From assembly GCA_021789895.1 (NCBI GenBank), contig JAJYIU010000007.1:62001-126000 (forward strand): 64,000 bases of DNA. Reading direction: 5' to 3'. The notes under the pieces are model-generated. The model did no database searches, was not told the origin of the DNA, and saw only the letters and a list, made by a program, of their open reading frames with translations. A program made the position numbers and the translations under genes. Source of the DNA: Acidobacteriota bacterium (GTDB lineage: Bacteria > Acidobacteriota > Terriglobia > Terriglobales > SCQP01). Shown here one piece after another: positions 52,468 to 62,419 of the stretch (position 1 is the first letter of the stretch; the number at the start of each line of letters is the position of its first letter).

Positions 52468-55400
52468 GCCCGCAGCCCACCCCATCCTGCCGCTGGCGCG
52501 CGAGTTCCTGCTGGAAATGGCAGAGCGCTCGGGCGCGGCGCCGCTGGAGCGCGCCATCGCCGCCGGCGTGCGGCCTCGCGCCGACGGACTGATTCCGGCG
52601 GCGCAGTCGCTGCTCGCGGTCTGGTTGCACCGCCTGAGTGGACGCCCGGTGCTGTTGCTCGCCGCCGATAACGCGGCGGCGGAGGAACGCTGCCGCGAGC
52701 TGGCATTTTTTCAGGCGATGACGCACGGCGCCGGCCCCGGCGAAGAGCCGCCGCTGGTTCTGCCCGCCTTCGAACACGACCCCTACGAAGGCCTCGCCCC
52801 GCATGAGGAAATTCTCGAACGCCAGGCGCTGGCGCTGTGGCGCGCCGCCAATGGCGCCGCCGCCCTGCTGGTCGCCCCCGCCGCCGCGGCGCTGCTGCGC
52901 CTCGGTCCGCCGGAATCCTATCGCATTCTCGGACGAAGCCTCCGCCGCGGCGAACGCCTCGAACTGGAAGAGCTGGTCGTCCACCTCCGCCGCGTCGGCT
53001 ACCGGCAGGATGAGTTGGTCGAGATGCCGGGACAGTTCGCCCGCCGCGGCGGCCTGCTCGATCTCTACAGCCCCGAAGCCGAATGGCCGCTGCGAGTGGA
53101 ATTTTTCGGCGATGAAATCGAGTCGCTGCGCCAGTTCGATCCCGCCACCCAGCGCTCCACGCAGGCTTTGGAGCAGGCGTGGCTGGCCCCGCTGGCGGTG
53201 GCCGGGCTGCCCGAAGCTGAAGACCGCGGTATGGCCGCCGGCTGGGCCGGCTTGCTCGCCGCCGCCCCCGGCGGCGAGCCCGGCCGGCACTCCATTCTCG
53301 ACCTCAATCCCCGCGCCCTGGTCCTGGTTTCCGAGCCGGAAATGGTCATGGCGGAATGCCGCCGCTGGTGGGAACGGCTGGAGCGCCGTTACCGCCAGGC
53401 CGCCGACCTGGCCCGCGCCGCCGGCCTCACGCCTCCGCCTCCCGCCGAGCTTTTCCATGCCCCTGCCGAGCTCGAGTCCTGGATCGCCGACGTGCCCGGC
53501 GCCGAACTGCGCGAGCTGCATATTTCTCCACCCCAGCCTGCATCCGGCCGCAACGCCGCCACTTGCGCGAATGCCGGCGCCGCCCACCTCGAACCCGATG
53601 CCGTCAAACGCGGCCGCCCTGAGCTCGAAGCTGAGCAGCGCGGCCGCCTCGAACTCGAGGCTGAGGCTTGGCTGCTGCGCGCCAATGCCCCTGGTTCACA
53701 ATCGCCCGCCGCCGGCTCCGCCTCATCCGCCCCACCCCCGCCCGCCGCCGGTTCCCCGTCACCGCCTGGGTTTTCTTACGCCACCCGCCCCGCGCCGCAT
53801 CCCGTGGGCGGCATTGCCCGTCTCCTGGAGGAGCTACGCCGCCGACTGGATGCCGGCGAGCGTCTGCTGCTGGTGGCCGCCAATCCCGGCGAACTGGAAC
53901 GGCTGAGCGATGTACTGCTGGAAAACCATCTTCCCTTCCAGCTCGGCATCCGTCCCGCCGGCGGCGGCGACTGGCTGGCCGAAAAAGCCCACACCCGCGC
54001 CGCGGCCGCCGCTCCGCTGCTCGTCGCCGGCGGGCTGGCGCGCGGCCTGGAATGGCGCAGCGAGTGGCGCGGCCAGTCCGTGGCCGCAGTGATCTTCGGC
54101 AATGCCGATCTGCTGCCGCGTGAAGCCGCCGTGCCCTCGCCCCCGCCTCGCGCCCGCTCCCGCCTGGGCGCTTTCCTCGGCGATTTCCGCGACCTCAAGC
54201 CCGGCGATTTTGTGGTCCATCTGGAGCACGGCATCGCCCGCTACCAGGGGCTGGCTAAGATGCCCGCCACCGGCGGCGCCGCCGAAGCCGAGTTCATGCT
54301 GCTCGAATACGCCGAGGGGGCCAAGCTTTACCTGCCGCTGACCCGCATGGACCAGGTGCAGAAATACCGCTCCGGCGACGGCGCCCAGCCTCCGCTCGAC
54401 CGCCTCGGCGGCACGCAGTGGGCGCAGCGCAAAAACCGCGTCAAGCGCGCCATGCAGGACATGACCGACGAGCTGCTCAAGCTTTATGCCGCCCGCCAGA
54501 CCGCCCGCATCGAGCCGTGCGGCCCCGATGCGCATTGGCAGCGCGAGTTCGAAGACGCTTTCCCCTTTGTCCTCACCGAAGACCAGGCGCGCGCCATCGA
54601 AGACGTCCGCCGCGACCTGCTGCAGCCCCGCCCCATGGACCGCCTCCTGGTCGGCGACGTGGGCTACGGCAAAACCGAAGTTGCCATGCGCGCCGCCTTC
54701 AAGCTGGTGAGCGAGGGCCGCCAGGCCGCCGTGCTCGCCCCCACCACCGTGCTTGCCTTCCAGCATTTCGAAACCTTTCGCAACCGCTTTGCCGCCTTTC
54801 CCGTACGCATCGAACTGCTCAGCCGCTTCCGCTCCCGCGCCGAGCAGGCCGCGGTGCTCGAGGCCCTCGCCGCCGGCCAGGTGGATATCGTGATTGGCAC
54901 CCACCGCCTGCTCTCCAAAGACGTACGCTTCCAGCGCCTCGGTCTGCTGGTGGTGGATGAAGAGCAGCGCTTTGGCGTCCGCCACAAAGAACGCCTGAAA
55001 CAGCTCAAGCAGGAAGTCCACGTGCTGGCGCTCTCCGCCACGCCCATTCCCCGCACGCTCAACATGTCACTCGCCGGTTTGCGCGACCTTTCCGTCATCG
55101 AAACCCCGCCCAAAGACCGGCTGGCCATTCAGACCGTCGTCGCCGGCGGCGGCGAAGAGCTCGTGCGCCAGGCGCTTGAAACCGAGCTGGAGCGCGGCGG
55201 CCAGGTCTTCTACATTCACAACCGCGTCGAATCTATTTGGGAAACTGCCGCCTGGCTGCAGGAACTGGCTCCCGCCGCCCGCATCGCCGTCGCTCACGGG
55301 CAAATGGACGGCGCCGGCCGCAGCCGCGCCGCCGCCGCCGAGCGCGCCTCCCTTGGCGCGCGCCGGGCGTTGGCGGGCCGCCGCGGCCCGGACCCCGATC

Positions 55401-56377
55401 GCGATCGAGCCGGCGCGGCCGCGTCCGGGCCGGAAGCGCCGCGCGGCGAAGCCGAGCTCGAGCGCGTCATGCTCCGCTTTATCCGCCACGAGGCCGACAT
55501 CCTGGTCTCCACCAGCATTGTCGAAAACGGCCTCGATATCCCCCTCGCCAACACCATCATCATCGAGCGCGCCGATCGCTTCGGTCTGAGCGAGCTGTAT
55601 CAGCTTCGCGGACGCGTCGGACGCTCCAACCGCCGCGCTTATGCGTATCTGCTCGCCCCCTCGCTGAGCGAGTTGTCGCCCCTGGCGCGCAAGCGCCTCG
55701 CCGCCATGCGCGAGTTCAGCGACCTCGGCGCCGGCTTTAAAATCGCCGCCCTCGACCTCGAACTGCGCGGCGCCGGCAACCTGCTTGGCGCCGAGCAGAG
55801 CGGGCACATCGAAGCCGTCGGCTTCGATCTCTACCTGCGCATGCTGGAGCAGACTGTGCGCGAGCGCCGCGGCGAAGCCCCGCCCGCCGGCGGCGAAACC
55901 GCGATCCAGATTCAACTCGGCATTGAAATCGGCATCCCCGAAAGCTATATCCCCGGCGAAACCCAGCGGCTGCGCATGTACAAGCGCATTGCCGAGGCCG
56001 GCGAGGAAGCCGCCCGTGAAGACGTCGCGCGCGAACTCGCCGACCGCTTTGGCCCGCCGCCCCCGCCGGTGCGCCATCTGCTCGCCTACGCCGCGATCAA
56101 GGCCGCCTGCCTGCGCCTCGGCCTGCGCGCCCTCGAACGCCGGCGCGACCAACTCGTCCTCCACTTTGCCGCCGATGCCGGCGCCGGGCTCGACCGGCGA
56201 AAACTGGCCGAACTGGTAGCCCGGCTCCGCGGCGCGCAGCTCAGCCCGCAAGGCGTGCTCAAGCTCCCCTTCCGCGCCGAAGGCCCCGTCGCCACCCTCG
56301 AGGCGGTGCAAAAGCTGCTCGCCCAGCTCGCCGCTCCCCCCGGCCCGGCGAGCGGCGGCGCCCGCAATCACCGCTGA
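52466..56377 (+). CDS. mfd: transcription-repair coupling factor Mfd
   Basis: Mfd removes stalled RNA polymerase and recruits UvrA. The 1303-residue protein has an N-terminal UvrB-like module (about 1-350), an RNA-polymerase-interacting domain starting [13 protein letters not shown] (about 576), and a RecG-like helicase with [11 protein letters not shown] (about 729-740), DEEQRFG (about 831), [10 protein letters not shown] and [11 protein letters not shown]-terminal TRCF domain follows. Length exceeds E. coli Mfd (1148) because of two insertions: a Pro/Ala/Ser linker with a repeated R-G-R-x-E-L-E-A-E unit (about 355-440) and about 46 Arg/Ala-rich residues (948-996) between H-G-Q-M and E-L-E-R-V-M. 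Frame continues cleanly after both. Confidence 0.95.
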   Translation: MPAAHPILPLAREFLLEMAERSGAAPLERAIAAGVRPRADGLIPAAQSLLAVWLHRLSGRPVLLLAADNAAAEERCRELAFFQAMTHGAGPGEEPPLVLPAFEHDPYEGLAPHEEILERQALALWRAANGAAALLVAPAAAALLRLGPPESYRILGRSLRRGERLELEELVVHLRRVGYRQDELVEMPGQFARRGGLLDLYSPEAEWPLRVEFFGDEIESLRQFDPATQRSTQALEQAWLAPLAVAGLPEAEDRGMAAGWAGLLAAAPGGEPGRHSILDLNPRALVLVSEPEMVMAECRRWWERLERRYRQAADLARAAGLTPPPPAELFHAPAELESWIADVPGAELRELHISPPQPASGRNAATCANAGAAHLEPDAVKRGRPELEAEQRGRLELEAEAWLLRANAPGSQSPAAGSASSAPPPPAAGSPSPPGFSYATRPAPHPVGGIARLLEELRRRLDAGERLLLVAANPGELERLSDVLLENHLPFQLGIRPAGGGDWLAEKAHTRAAAAAPLLVAGGLARGLEWRSEWRGQSVAAVIFGNADLLPREAAVPSPPPRARSRLGAFLGDFRDLKPGDFVVHLEHGIARYQGLAKMPATGGAAEAEFMLLEYAEGAKLYLPLTRMDQVQKYRSGDGAQPPLDRLGGTQWAQRKNRVKRAMQDMTDELLKLYAARQTARIEPCGPDAHWQREFEDAFPFVLTEDQARAIEDVRRDLLQPRPMDRLLVGDVGYGKTEVAMRAAFKLVSEGRQAAVLAPTTVLAFQHFETFRNRFAAFPVRIELLSRFRSRAEQAAVLEALAAGQVDIVIGTHRLLSKDVRFQRLGLLVVDEEQRFGVRHKERLKQLKQEVHVLALSATPIPRTLNMSLAGLRDLSVIETPPKDRLAIQTVVAGGGEELVRQALETELERGGQVFYIHNRVESIWETAAWLQELAPAARIAVAHGQMDGAGRSRAAAAERASLGARRALAGRRGPDPDRDRAGAAASGPEAPRGEAELERVMLRFIRHEADILVSTSIVENGLDIPLANTIIIERADRFGLSELYQLRGRVGRSNRRAYAYLLAPSLSELSPLARKRLAAMREFSDLGAGFKIAALDLELRGAGNLLGAEQSGHIEAVGFDLYLRMLEQTVRERRGEAPPAGGETAIQIQLGIEIGIPESYIPGETQRLRMYKRIAEAGEEAAREDVARELADRFGPPPPPVRHLLAYAAIKAACLRLGLRALERRRDQLVLHFAADAGAGLDRRKLAELVARLRGAQLSPQGVLKLPFRAEGPVATLEAVQKLLAQLAAPPGPASGGARNHR

Positions 56378-56456
56378 GAGCCCGCCGGTCCCAACCCCGC
56401 GGGGGAATTGCGCCCCGCCCCGCCAAGCCGCACAATAGGATTTGCATACCTGCGGC

Positions 56457-57305
56457 ATGCTGCCTCAACTCACCCTCGGCAAGTTCGAGTTGACCGTCAT
56501 CTCCGACCATATTTACCGTTCCGACGGCGGACAGATGTTCGGCGTCGTGCCCAAGCGTTTGTGGAGCGAGAAAATCGCCGCCGACGAGCTCAACCGCATT
56601 CCCTTGGCCATGAACTCGCTGCTGGTGCGCGCCGGCGGCGAAACCGTACTCATCGAAACCGGCGCCGGCAACAAGCTCAATCCGCGGCAAATGGAAATCT
56701 GGGCCGTGGACCCCCGGCGCGACTACCTCGAGCGCCTCGCCGCCGCCGGCTTTCCCGCCGACGGCATTGACGTCGTCATCAACACCCACCTCCACTTCGA
56801 TCACTGCGGCTGGAATACCCTCCGCGATGCCGAAGGCCGCATCCAGCCCGCCTTCCCCCGCGCCCGCTACTACGTCCAGCGCGGCGAGTGGGAGCGCGCC
56901 CGCGAACAGCACGAGCGCGACCGCGTCAGTTACCTCGACGACAACTACACCCCCCTGGTCGAATCCGGCCGCATGACCCTGCTCGAGGGCGATCGCGAGC
57001 TGCTGCCCGGCATCCGCGTGCGCGTGCTCAGCGGCCACACCCGCTATATGCAAGTGGTCGAACTGCGCTCGGCGGGCGAGTGCGCCTGCTACATTTCCGA
57101 CCTCATGCCCACCCGCTGGCACTTATCCCCCACCTGGCTGACCGCCTTCGACCTCTACCCGCTCGAAACCATCGCCAACAAGCGCCGCCTGCTCGAGCAG
57201 GCCGCGCGCGAACGCTGGCGCCTGGTCTTCACCCACGATGCGGAAGTCCCCTGGGCCGAAGTGGAACGCGGCGAGAATGGAAAATTCCGCCTTCGCCAGG
57301 CTTGA
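56457..57305 (+). CDS. metallo-beta-lactamase-fold hydrolase
   Basis: A 282-residue cytoplasmic MBL-fold protein with NTHLHFDHCG (His111, His113, Asp115, His116), L-S-G-H-T (about His197), Y-I-S-D-L-M-P-T and a final F-T-H-D, so both metal sites are complete. The family includes lactonases and other hydrolases of small esters or phosphoesters; the N-terminal strand E-L-T-V-I-S-D-H resembles quorum-quenching lactonase-like proteins. The ATG at 56457 begins the conserved sequence; a TTG at 56442 is possible and is closer to AGGA. It follows mfd by 79 bp. Confidence 0.88.
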   Translation: MLPQLTLGKFELTVISDHIYRSDGGQMFGVVPKRLWSEKIAADELNRIPLAMNSLLVRAGGETVLIETGAGNKLNPRQMEIWAVDPRRDYLERLAAAGFPADGIDVVINTHLHFDHCGWNTLRDAEGRIQPAFPRARYYVQRGEWERAREQHERDRVSYLDDNYTPLVESGRMTLLEGDRELLPGIRVRVLSGHTRYMQVVELRSAGECACYISDLMPTRWHLSPTWLTAFDLYPLETIANKRRLLEQAARERWRLVFTHDAEVPWAEVERGENGKFRLRQA

Positions 57306-57382
57306 GCCGCCGGTTTACATACACACCCCTGCCGTCACCCGGCATCGCAACTTAAATAAATCGCGAACGGGGAGGTTTCACT

Positions 57383-58246
57383 ATGAGTACGGTGCGAAGC
57401 ATTGAACGGCGCATTTTCCAGCGCCGCCTGGCGGACCGGGAACTGCATACTCTGGCCGCTTCCCAGGTGGCCCTGCCGCGGCGGCCAAGCGAGTGGGGCG
57501 GCATCTGGTCCGGGTACATGATCTTCGCCGGCGTTGCCATCTTGCTGCTGAGTTTTGTATTGGGCGTGGGATTCTCGTCAGTCAATCCCATGCGCCCTTC
57601 CTCCTGGGCCGGAGCAGGCAGCGGCATGGCGATTTGGAGCGTGATCGTGCTGCTCATCGCAACTTTCATTGGCGCTTGGGTGGCCGGCCGCACCCCGGCA
57701 TCCACCCGCCGCCAGGGCATTGCCAAGGGCCTGGTGCTCTGGGGCATGATCCTGCTCTCCGCGCTGTTCATCAGCGCCTGGGTCGCCGGCCAGGCAATCA
57801 ACGTTGCCGCTTCCGGCACCGTCGCCGCCGGCAACGCGCTCACCGGCGCTTCGCGCACCGGGGTGACCGTGTTGCAGGGCAGGCTGCGGAACGATGGTTT
57901 TAACGTCTCCCGCGCCCAGGCCGCCGATATCGGCGCCCGCATCGCCGCCGGCCATAATGGCAGCGCCGCCACCGCGCTTGCGCACGATAGCGGCCAGCCG
58001 CCGGCTGCGGCCACCACCGAAGTCGGCAAACTGCGCAGTTCAGTCGCCGGCATTGGGGGCAATGTGAGCAGCCTCGCCGCGAAAGCCGCGCCGGCCGCCA
58101 AAAGCAGCGGCAGCACCCTCGCCTGGGCCTACTTCTGGCTGGCGCTGATCACACTGTGCTGCGCCGTCGCCGGCGGCGCCCTTGGCGGCGGTGGATTGCG
58201 CCGCACCTCCGCCAGTCCGCGCGCACCGGCCGCGCCGCTCGCCTGA
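57383..58246 (+). CDS. membrane protein of unknown function
   Basis: The 287-residue product has a basic N-terminal tail and helices at about 46-66, 80-100 and 115-137. An Ala/Gly/Ser-rich periplasmic region (about 140-250) carries a short motif V-S-R-A-Q-A-A-D-I-G-A-R, and a last helix lies at about 250-272. The family is not recognised. GGGGAGG lies seven bases before the ATG. The region resembles a stress-type or permease-related membrane protein, but no conserved catalytic residues are visible. Confidence 0.68.
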   Translation: MSTVRSIERRIFQRRLADRELHTLAASQVALPRRPSEWGGIWSGYMIFAGVAILLLSFVLGVGFSSVNPMRPSSWAGAGSGMAIWSVIVLLIATFIGAWVAGRTPASTRRQGIAKGLVLWGMILLSALFISAWVAGQAINVAASGTVAAGNALTGASRTGVTVLQGRLRNDGFNVSRAQAADIGARIAAGHNGSAATALAHDSGQPPAAATTEVGKLRSSVAGIGGNVSSLAAKAAPAAKSSGSTLAWAYFWLALITLCCAVAGGALGGGGLRRTSASPRAPAAPLA

Positions 58247-58469
58247 GGCGGTTCCGCGCCTGCGCGCGGAGTCTGCAACCCGGCAAGGGGCCAAACATAC
58301 CTGCGGAACTGCGCCCAGCGCAATTCCGCAGGAACGGCGCCCGGCCCATGCCCGGGTTCCGGCTGCCGGATGATGGCTGATCGCTCACGGCTGACAGTTC
58401 GCAGTGGGCGAAGCGATCAGCCTCAGTGGCGGGCTGGTGGAGCGCCGCTAACTGCAAGCTGCCGGTTTG

Positions 58470-58766
58470 TCAGAATTTAAATAAATCGTCCAGCTTCTTC
58501 CGTGCCGACTCGGACGGATTTTCCCTGGGCGCCTGGTTGACGGCCACCACCGAGAGCGGAGAAAAATAGTCGCAATAATTATTGCGATCCTTGGCCCGCA
58601 CCCACTCCGCCTGGGTTTCCCGGCATTCGTTGTGCTTGCTTGGATCGAAATGCCGGCAGTTGCGGCAAACGTGCAGGTCCGCATCGCAGCCGGCGCAGAC
58701 GGCGCGGGTCGAAACCTTCTCGCCGCTGAGCAACCGCAATTCGCGCCCGCACTTCCAGCAGTTCAT
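58470..58766 (-). CDS. small double zinc-ribbon protein, 98 aa
   Basis: Eight cysteines (residues 3, 6, 24, 27, 34, 37, 48 and 65) can form two zinc sites: C-W-K-C-G with C-A-G-C-D, and C-R-N-C-R-H-F with two later Cys. The C-terminus is a short charged helix, S-A-R-K-K-L-D-D-L-F-K-F. It has no signal peptide. Function is unknown; zinc ribbons of this kind bind nucleic acid or proteins. It is divergent from the small BON gene, sharing a 149-bp intergenic region with a TATA-type palindromic element. Confidence 0.75.
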   Translation of the reverse strand: MNCWKCGRELRLLSGEKVSTRAVCAGCDADLHVCRNCRHFDPSKHNECRETQAEWVRAKDRNNYCDYFSPLSVVAVNQAPRENPSESARKKLDDLFKF

Positions 58767-58853
58767 GCCTCCAGCCTAAACCTCACCCCCCGGCCGGCGC
58801 AAACCTGCAGCGCGGAGCCGCTCACGCCGCCGCTTTCGCCAGAGTATGGTAAC

Positions 58854-58859
58854 TATACT
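58854..58859 (+). promoter_or_regulatory. possible -10 element of the small BON gene
   Basis: TATACT about 57 bp before the BON start. No convincing -35 is seen. The complement reads TATAGT-like on the other strand, so the element could serve both divergent genes. Confidence 0.35.
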
Positions 58860-58915
58860 GAATAGGCTCTCCGCCGCCCGGACCCGGCGGAGATGGCGCC
58901 CGAGAGGATCCAACC

Positions 58916-59218
58916 ATGCTCCTGTTTCGCTCCCTGGTGATGCGTTTGGCCCTGGCATTCGGCCTGCTGGCCGCATTCGCCGCAACCCCTGCCGTTGCCC
59001 AGCTCAGCAACAAAGCCGTACATGACCAGATCAAGCGCGATCTGAAAAAGCACTCCGCCCTGGCCAAAATTCAGGTCACCGTGGATCGGGGCGAAGTGGT
59101 GCTGACCGGCACCGTCATGAATGCCCTACAGCAGCAGCAGGCGGGAAGAATTGCCCATAACGACGCCCCCGGCATGGTCGTGCTCAACTACGTCGCGATC
59201 CAGCGGAAACCGCATTAA
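58916..59218 (+). CDS. secreted single-BON-domain protein
   Basis: A 100-residue protein with a signal peptide (about 1-28, cut after P-A-V-A-Q) and one BON domain (about 32-97) with K-I-Q-V-T-V-D-R-G-E-V-V-L-T-G-T-V. It is a small relative of the four-BON protein at 27014. BON domains attach to lipids or envelope partners. GAGAGG precedes the ATG at 58916. It lies 196 bp before the desaturase gene in the same direction. Confidence 0.85.
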   Translation: MLLFRSLVMRLALAFGLLAAFAATPAVAQLSNKAVHDQIKRDLKKHSALAKIQVTVDRGEVVLTGTVMNALQQQQAGRIAHNDAPGMVVLNYVAIQRKPH

Positions 59219-59414
59219 CGCCACCCATTCCAGGCCCGGGGCGAAGTTGCTCCACTGAGCATGCTAAACTGTAGCGGCTGGTCATTCATGCCGCCTGGCG
59301 CCGTTCCAGTTATTCAGGGCAGGGAAGCGGGGGGCCGAGCGGTCAACTTCCTCCCGTTCCGGTGCTGATCCCCGTCCTTGCCGCCGGTCGTTACCCGTAC
59401 GCTGCTCCTCCGCT

Positions 59415-60188
59415 ATGCTCTGGCTCTGGGCGCTCATTTACGCCATCGTAATCTTTCAGCTTTCCTCGCTGGCGACCACCATTTATTTGCATCGCGCCGC
59501 CACTCACCGCGCCCTCGATCTGCATCCTGCCATCGAGTTGGCCATGCGGATCGAGCTTTGGCTCTTCACCGGCATCGTCACTCGCGAGTGGGTCGCAGTA
59601 CACCGCAAACATCATCATCACACCGACGTGCTCGGCGACCCCCACAGCCCGGTGTTGGAAGGGTTGTGGGCCATCCTGCTGGCCAATGCCTGGTATTACA
59701 AGCGCGAAACCCGCAATCCGGAAACCCTGCAGCGTTACGCCCGCGATATTCCCCAACGCTGGTTCGACCGCTGGATGCTCGACCGCGGCGGCTGGGGCAT
59801 TGCCCTGGGCGCCGCCCTCACCTGCGGCCTGATGTCCCTGCTCGGCGCCCGCCCGCTGGCTGCCCTGGCCTGGGGACTCTCCGCCTACCTGCTCCAGGGC
59901 CTGCTCTACATCTTCGCCAATGCGCTGATTAACGGCGCCTGCCACGCCATCGGTTATCGCAATTTCCAAAACCCCGCCACCAACCTGCGCTGGGTCGCCT
60001 GGCTCTCCGCCGGCGAAGGGCTGCACAATAACCACCACCAGTTCCCCAGCTCCGGCAAGCTCAGCCTACACCGCAGCGAAGTGGACCCCGCCTGGCCGGT
60101 CATACGCCTGCTCCGCAGGCTCTCCCTGGCCCGCGTTCGCCCCCTTCCCCGCGCCCTCGCCGCCCCTGCCGACCCGCCCGCCGCCTGA
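59415..60188 (+). CDS. acyl-CoA/acyl-lipid fatty acid desaturase
   Basis: A 257-residue integral membrane di-iron enzyme that introduces a double bond into fatty acyl chains. The three histidine boxes are present: H-R-A-A-T-H (26-31), H-R-K-H-H-H-H (63-69) and H-N-N-H-H near residue 209. N-A-C-H-style additional ligand sequence N-G-A-C-H appears before the last box. Hydrophobic segments alternate with the boxes as in stearoyl-CoA desaturases (OLE1/DesA type). It is shorter than eukaryotic forms. Probably adjusts membrane fluidity. The ATG at 59415 lies within a TATGCT sequence; the promoter is not clear. Confidence 0.9.
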   Translation: MLWLWALIYAIVIFQLSSLATTIYLHRAATHRALDLHPAIELAMRIELWLFTGIVTREWVAVHRKHHHHTDVLGDPHSPVLEGLWAILLANAWYYKRETRNPETLQRYARDIPQRWFDRWMLDRGGWGIALGAALTCGLMSLLGARPLAALAWGLSAYLLQGLLYIFANALINGACHAIGYRNFQNPATNLRWVAWLSAGEGLHNNHHQFPSSGKLSLHRSEVDPAWPVIRLLRRLSLARVRPLPRALAAPADPPAA

Positions 60189-60412
60189 GCCGTAATCCGG
60201 TTTTTAACCGCGTCCAGTAAGGCCGCGCCGCCCTCAGGCTTGCGGCTATAGCCCCGGCTTAGTTTCCCAAGTTATTGGATTGCAGGGATTAGAAGGATAT
60301 AAATTCTATCAACCGGCGGCTTTCGCGCCGGCCCGTTCGACTAAATTTGAATCGCGCATTTGTACATTTTCATACCAGGTGTATACTGTCTGCGCAATTC
60401 GGGGAGTCATAG
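60189..60412. promoter_or_regulatory. intergenic region with promoter of the DUF3857 operon
   Basis: TTGTAC (60360-60365), 16-bp spacer and TATACT (60382-60387), with T-G just before the -10, form a good vegetative promoter. GGGGAG (60401-60406) is the ribosome site for the ATG at 60413. The rest of the region holds nothing recognisable. Confidence 0.65.
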
Positions 60413-62419
60413 ATGAAAACAATAAGCCGGCTCTATAGACACAAGCTCTCTCGGTACATCCTTTTAGCGCTGGCCGGACTGGCTTTGGCGCTGCCGGCAT
60501 GGGCCGGCTGGCCCAAGCTGACTCCCGCCGAGCGGCAATTTACCGCCCCGCCGGTGGCGCCGGGGGCGGCGGCGGTGATCCTGGAAAAGACGGTCTATTG
60601 CGACAACGTCAAGAACACCATCCGGCGCTTTTTCCGGATCAAAATCCTGCGCTCGGCCGGACTCGAATGGGCCACGGTCAAAGTTCCTTACATTGATAAC
60701 AGCATGAAAATTTCCCATGTCGAAGGCCGCACGGTCGAGCCGGACGGGACCATCGTACCGTTTCAGGGCAACGTGTGGCGTGCGGTCATGGTGAAAATCG
60801 GCGATGAAAAGATTAAGGCGATGGAATTCGATCTGCCCCAGGCGCGGGTAGGCAGCATTCTCGATTACCGCTATACCATCGCGCTGCGCGGCGGTGGTTT
60901 GCAAGACAATGGCGGCTACTTCGTCGAGACCATTCTGCTCCCCAATACCACCTGGCACCTGCAGAGCGATCTGTTCGTGCGGCGCGAGGATTACACCCTG
61001 TTGGCGAACCACAGCTATAACTTGCACTTGCTGATGATCGGACTCACGCCTCAACAGCGGCCGAAACGCGTAGGCGCGCTTTACACGCTGGAGTTAAAGG
61101 ATGTTACCCCATCGCCCAACGAGCCTTTTTCCTTGCCGGCGGTGGACGTTCTTAAAAGCGTGCGATTCCTCTATTCCACGCATTCATTCGGACTGGAGAG
61201 CGCTCGAGTCTACTGGCGTGAACTGGCCAAACAATATGCTTATGCGGCGCGCCATTTTATTGGCAACCCCAAAGACTTGCGCCGCTGGCTCGTAGGGGTG
61301 AACCTGAGCGGCACGCCGGAGCAGAAACTGCGCGCGATCTATGCGCGCGTCTTGCAGATTAAAAACCTCTACCTCGGCGCGCACGTCGTTTCGCCGCGCC
61401 AAAACCATTCGGTCAAAGACGTGCTCAAGCACGGCTACGGCTACGGCACCGAGCTGAACCTGACCCTGATCGGCCTGGCTCGCGCCGCCGGTATCCCCGC
61501 CTGGTGGGTGCACAGCGGGCGGCGTAATGCCATGCGATTTATCCGCAGTTGGCCGGATTCGGATCAACTCAACAATGACCTGGTGATGGTGCAGTTGGGA
61601 ACTAAGCCGGTGTTCCTCGATCCCGAGGCGGGCTGTCCCTACGGCGTCCTGCTCTGGTACGAGGACCACGTAACCGGCCTGGTTGCCAACCACAAGGGCG
61701 GCCAATTCGTCTCCGTTCCCTTCCAGTTGCCCCGTGCCGCCATGCGCGAGCGCCGGCTCGACCTGCATTGGCAGGGCGGCGCAGCGCCGGGCTGGCAGGG
61801 AACGCTGACGGTTCAATTTCACGGGCTGCTGGCGATGCAATGGGGCGACCGCTGGCGCACGCGCGACGCCGCCGGGCGCCAAAAGGCCCTGGATCAACTG
61901 GCGCGGAACTGGCTGCCGGCCAGCGCCAGGCTGAAAAATACCTCCAGCCACGGCTGGCAGGTGGGCGCGCCGCTGCTCTCCGCCGTCTGGCAGGTGACGC
62001 TTCCTGCGTCTTCGCCTTCCACCTTCTGGCCGCAGGATATTCTCAATGCCCGCCACCCGCCGGTGCTGGTGGCCGAAAACCGCCTTGAACCGATCTATTT
62101 CCATTACCCCTACCTCAACCAGGACACCATCCGCCTGTTGCTGCCGCCCGGCGTCTCGGCCCGCAATCTGCCCCCGGCTACGATCATTCCCAACCCGCCG
62201 AATTCGAAAGCTGGACTGGTGTTTGTAGAACGCGCGGCCCTACAGCATGCATCCCAGGGTGACATGCTAACCATCCATCGCCGGATGCAACTCAATATGG
62301 AGCTGGTGCCGGTGATATATTACGCGCCCTTGAAGAACCTTTTCTCGGTGATGACACAAACCGACCGCCAACGCATCGTGCTGGCCGGCCAGCCCACCGC
62401 CGCCCTGCAAAAGCAATGA
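60413..62419 (+). CDS. exported DUF3857 protein with degenerate transglutaminase domain
   Basis: The 668-residue product has a signal peptide (about 1-31), an N-terminal DUF3857 domain (about 50-230) and a transglutaminase-like domain (about 290-420). A beta-rich C-terminal region follows. The family triad is Cys-His-Asp, but the Y-G-D-C-K-D equivalent reads Y-G-Y-G-T-E with Gly345 in place of Cys, and the His position is Asn388 (L-N-N-D). Only the Asp in L-D-P-E (403) remains. The protein is probably a non-catalytic partner. The stop overlaps the ATG of the next, apparently active paralogue (ATGA). A promoter is just upstream. Confidence 0.86.
   Translation: MKTISRLYRHKLSRYILLALAGLALALPAWAGWPKLTPAERQFTAPPVAPGAAAVILEKTVYCDNVKNTIRRFFRIKILRSAGLEWATVKVPYIDNSMKISHVEGRTVEPDGTIVPFQGNVWRAVMVKIGDEKIKAMEFDLPQARVGSILDYRYTIALRGGGLQDNGGYFVETILLPNTTWHLQSDLFVRREDYTLLANHSYNLHLLMIGLTPQQRPKRVGALYTLELKDVTPSPNEPFSLPAVDVLKSVRFLYSTHSFGLESARVYWRELAKQYAYAARHFIGNPKDLRRWLVGVNLSGTPEQKLRAIYARVLQIKNLYLGAHVVSPRQNHSVKDVLKHGYGYGTELNLTLIGLARAAGIPAWWVHSGRRNAMRFIRSWPDSDQLNNDLVMVQLGTKPVFLDPEAGCPYGVLLWYEDHVTGLVANHKGGQFVSVPFQLPRAAMRERRLDLHWQGGAAPGWQGTLTVQFHGLLAMQWGDRWRTRDAAGRQKALDQLARNWLPASARLKNTSSHGWQVGAPLLSAVWQVTLPASSPSTFWPQDILNARHPPVLVAENRLEPIYFHYPYLNQDTIRLLLPPGVSARNLPPATIIPNPPNSKAGLVFVERAALQHASQGDMLTIHRRMQLNMELVPVIYYAPLKNLFSVMTQTDRQRIVLAGQPTAALQKQ

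Noticed and set aside
55307-55456. Frameshift or assembly error in mfd
   Set aside because: Conserved Mfd sequence continues in the same frame on both sides, and the segment length is a multiple of three.
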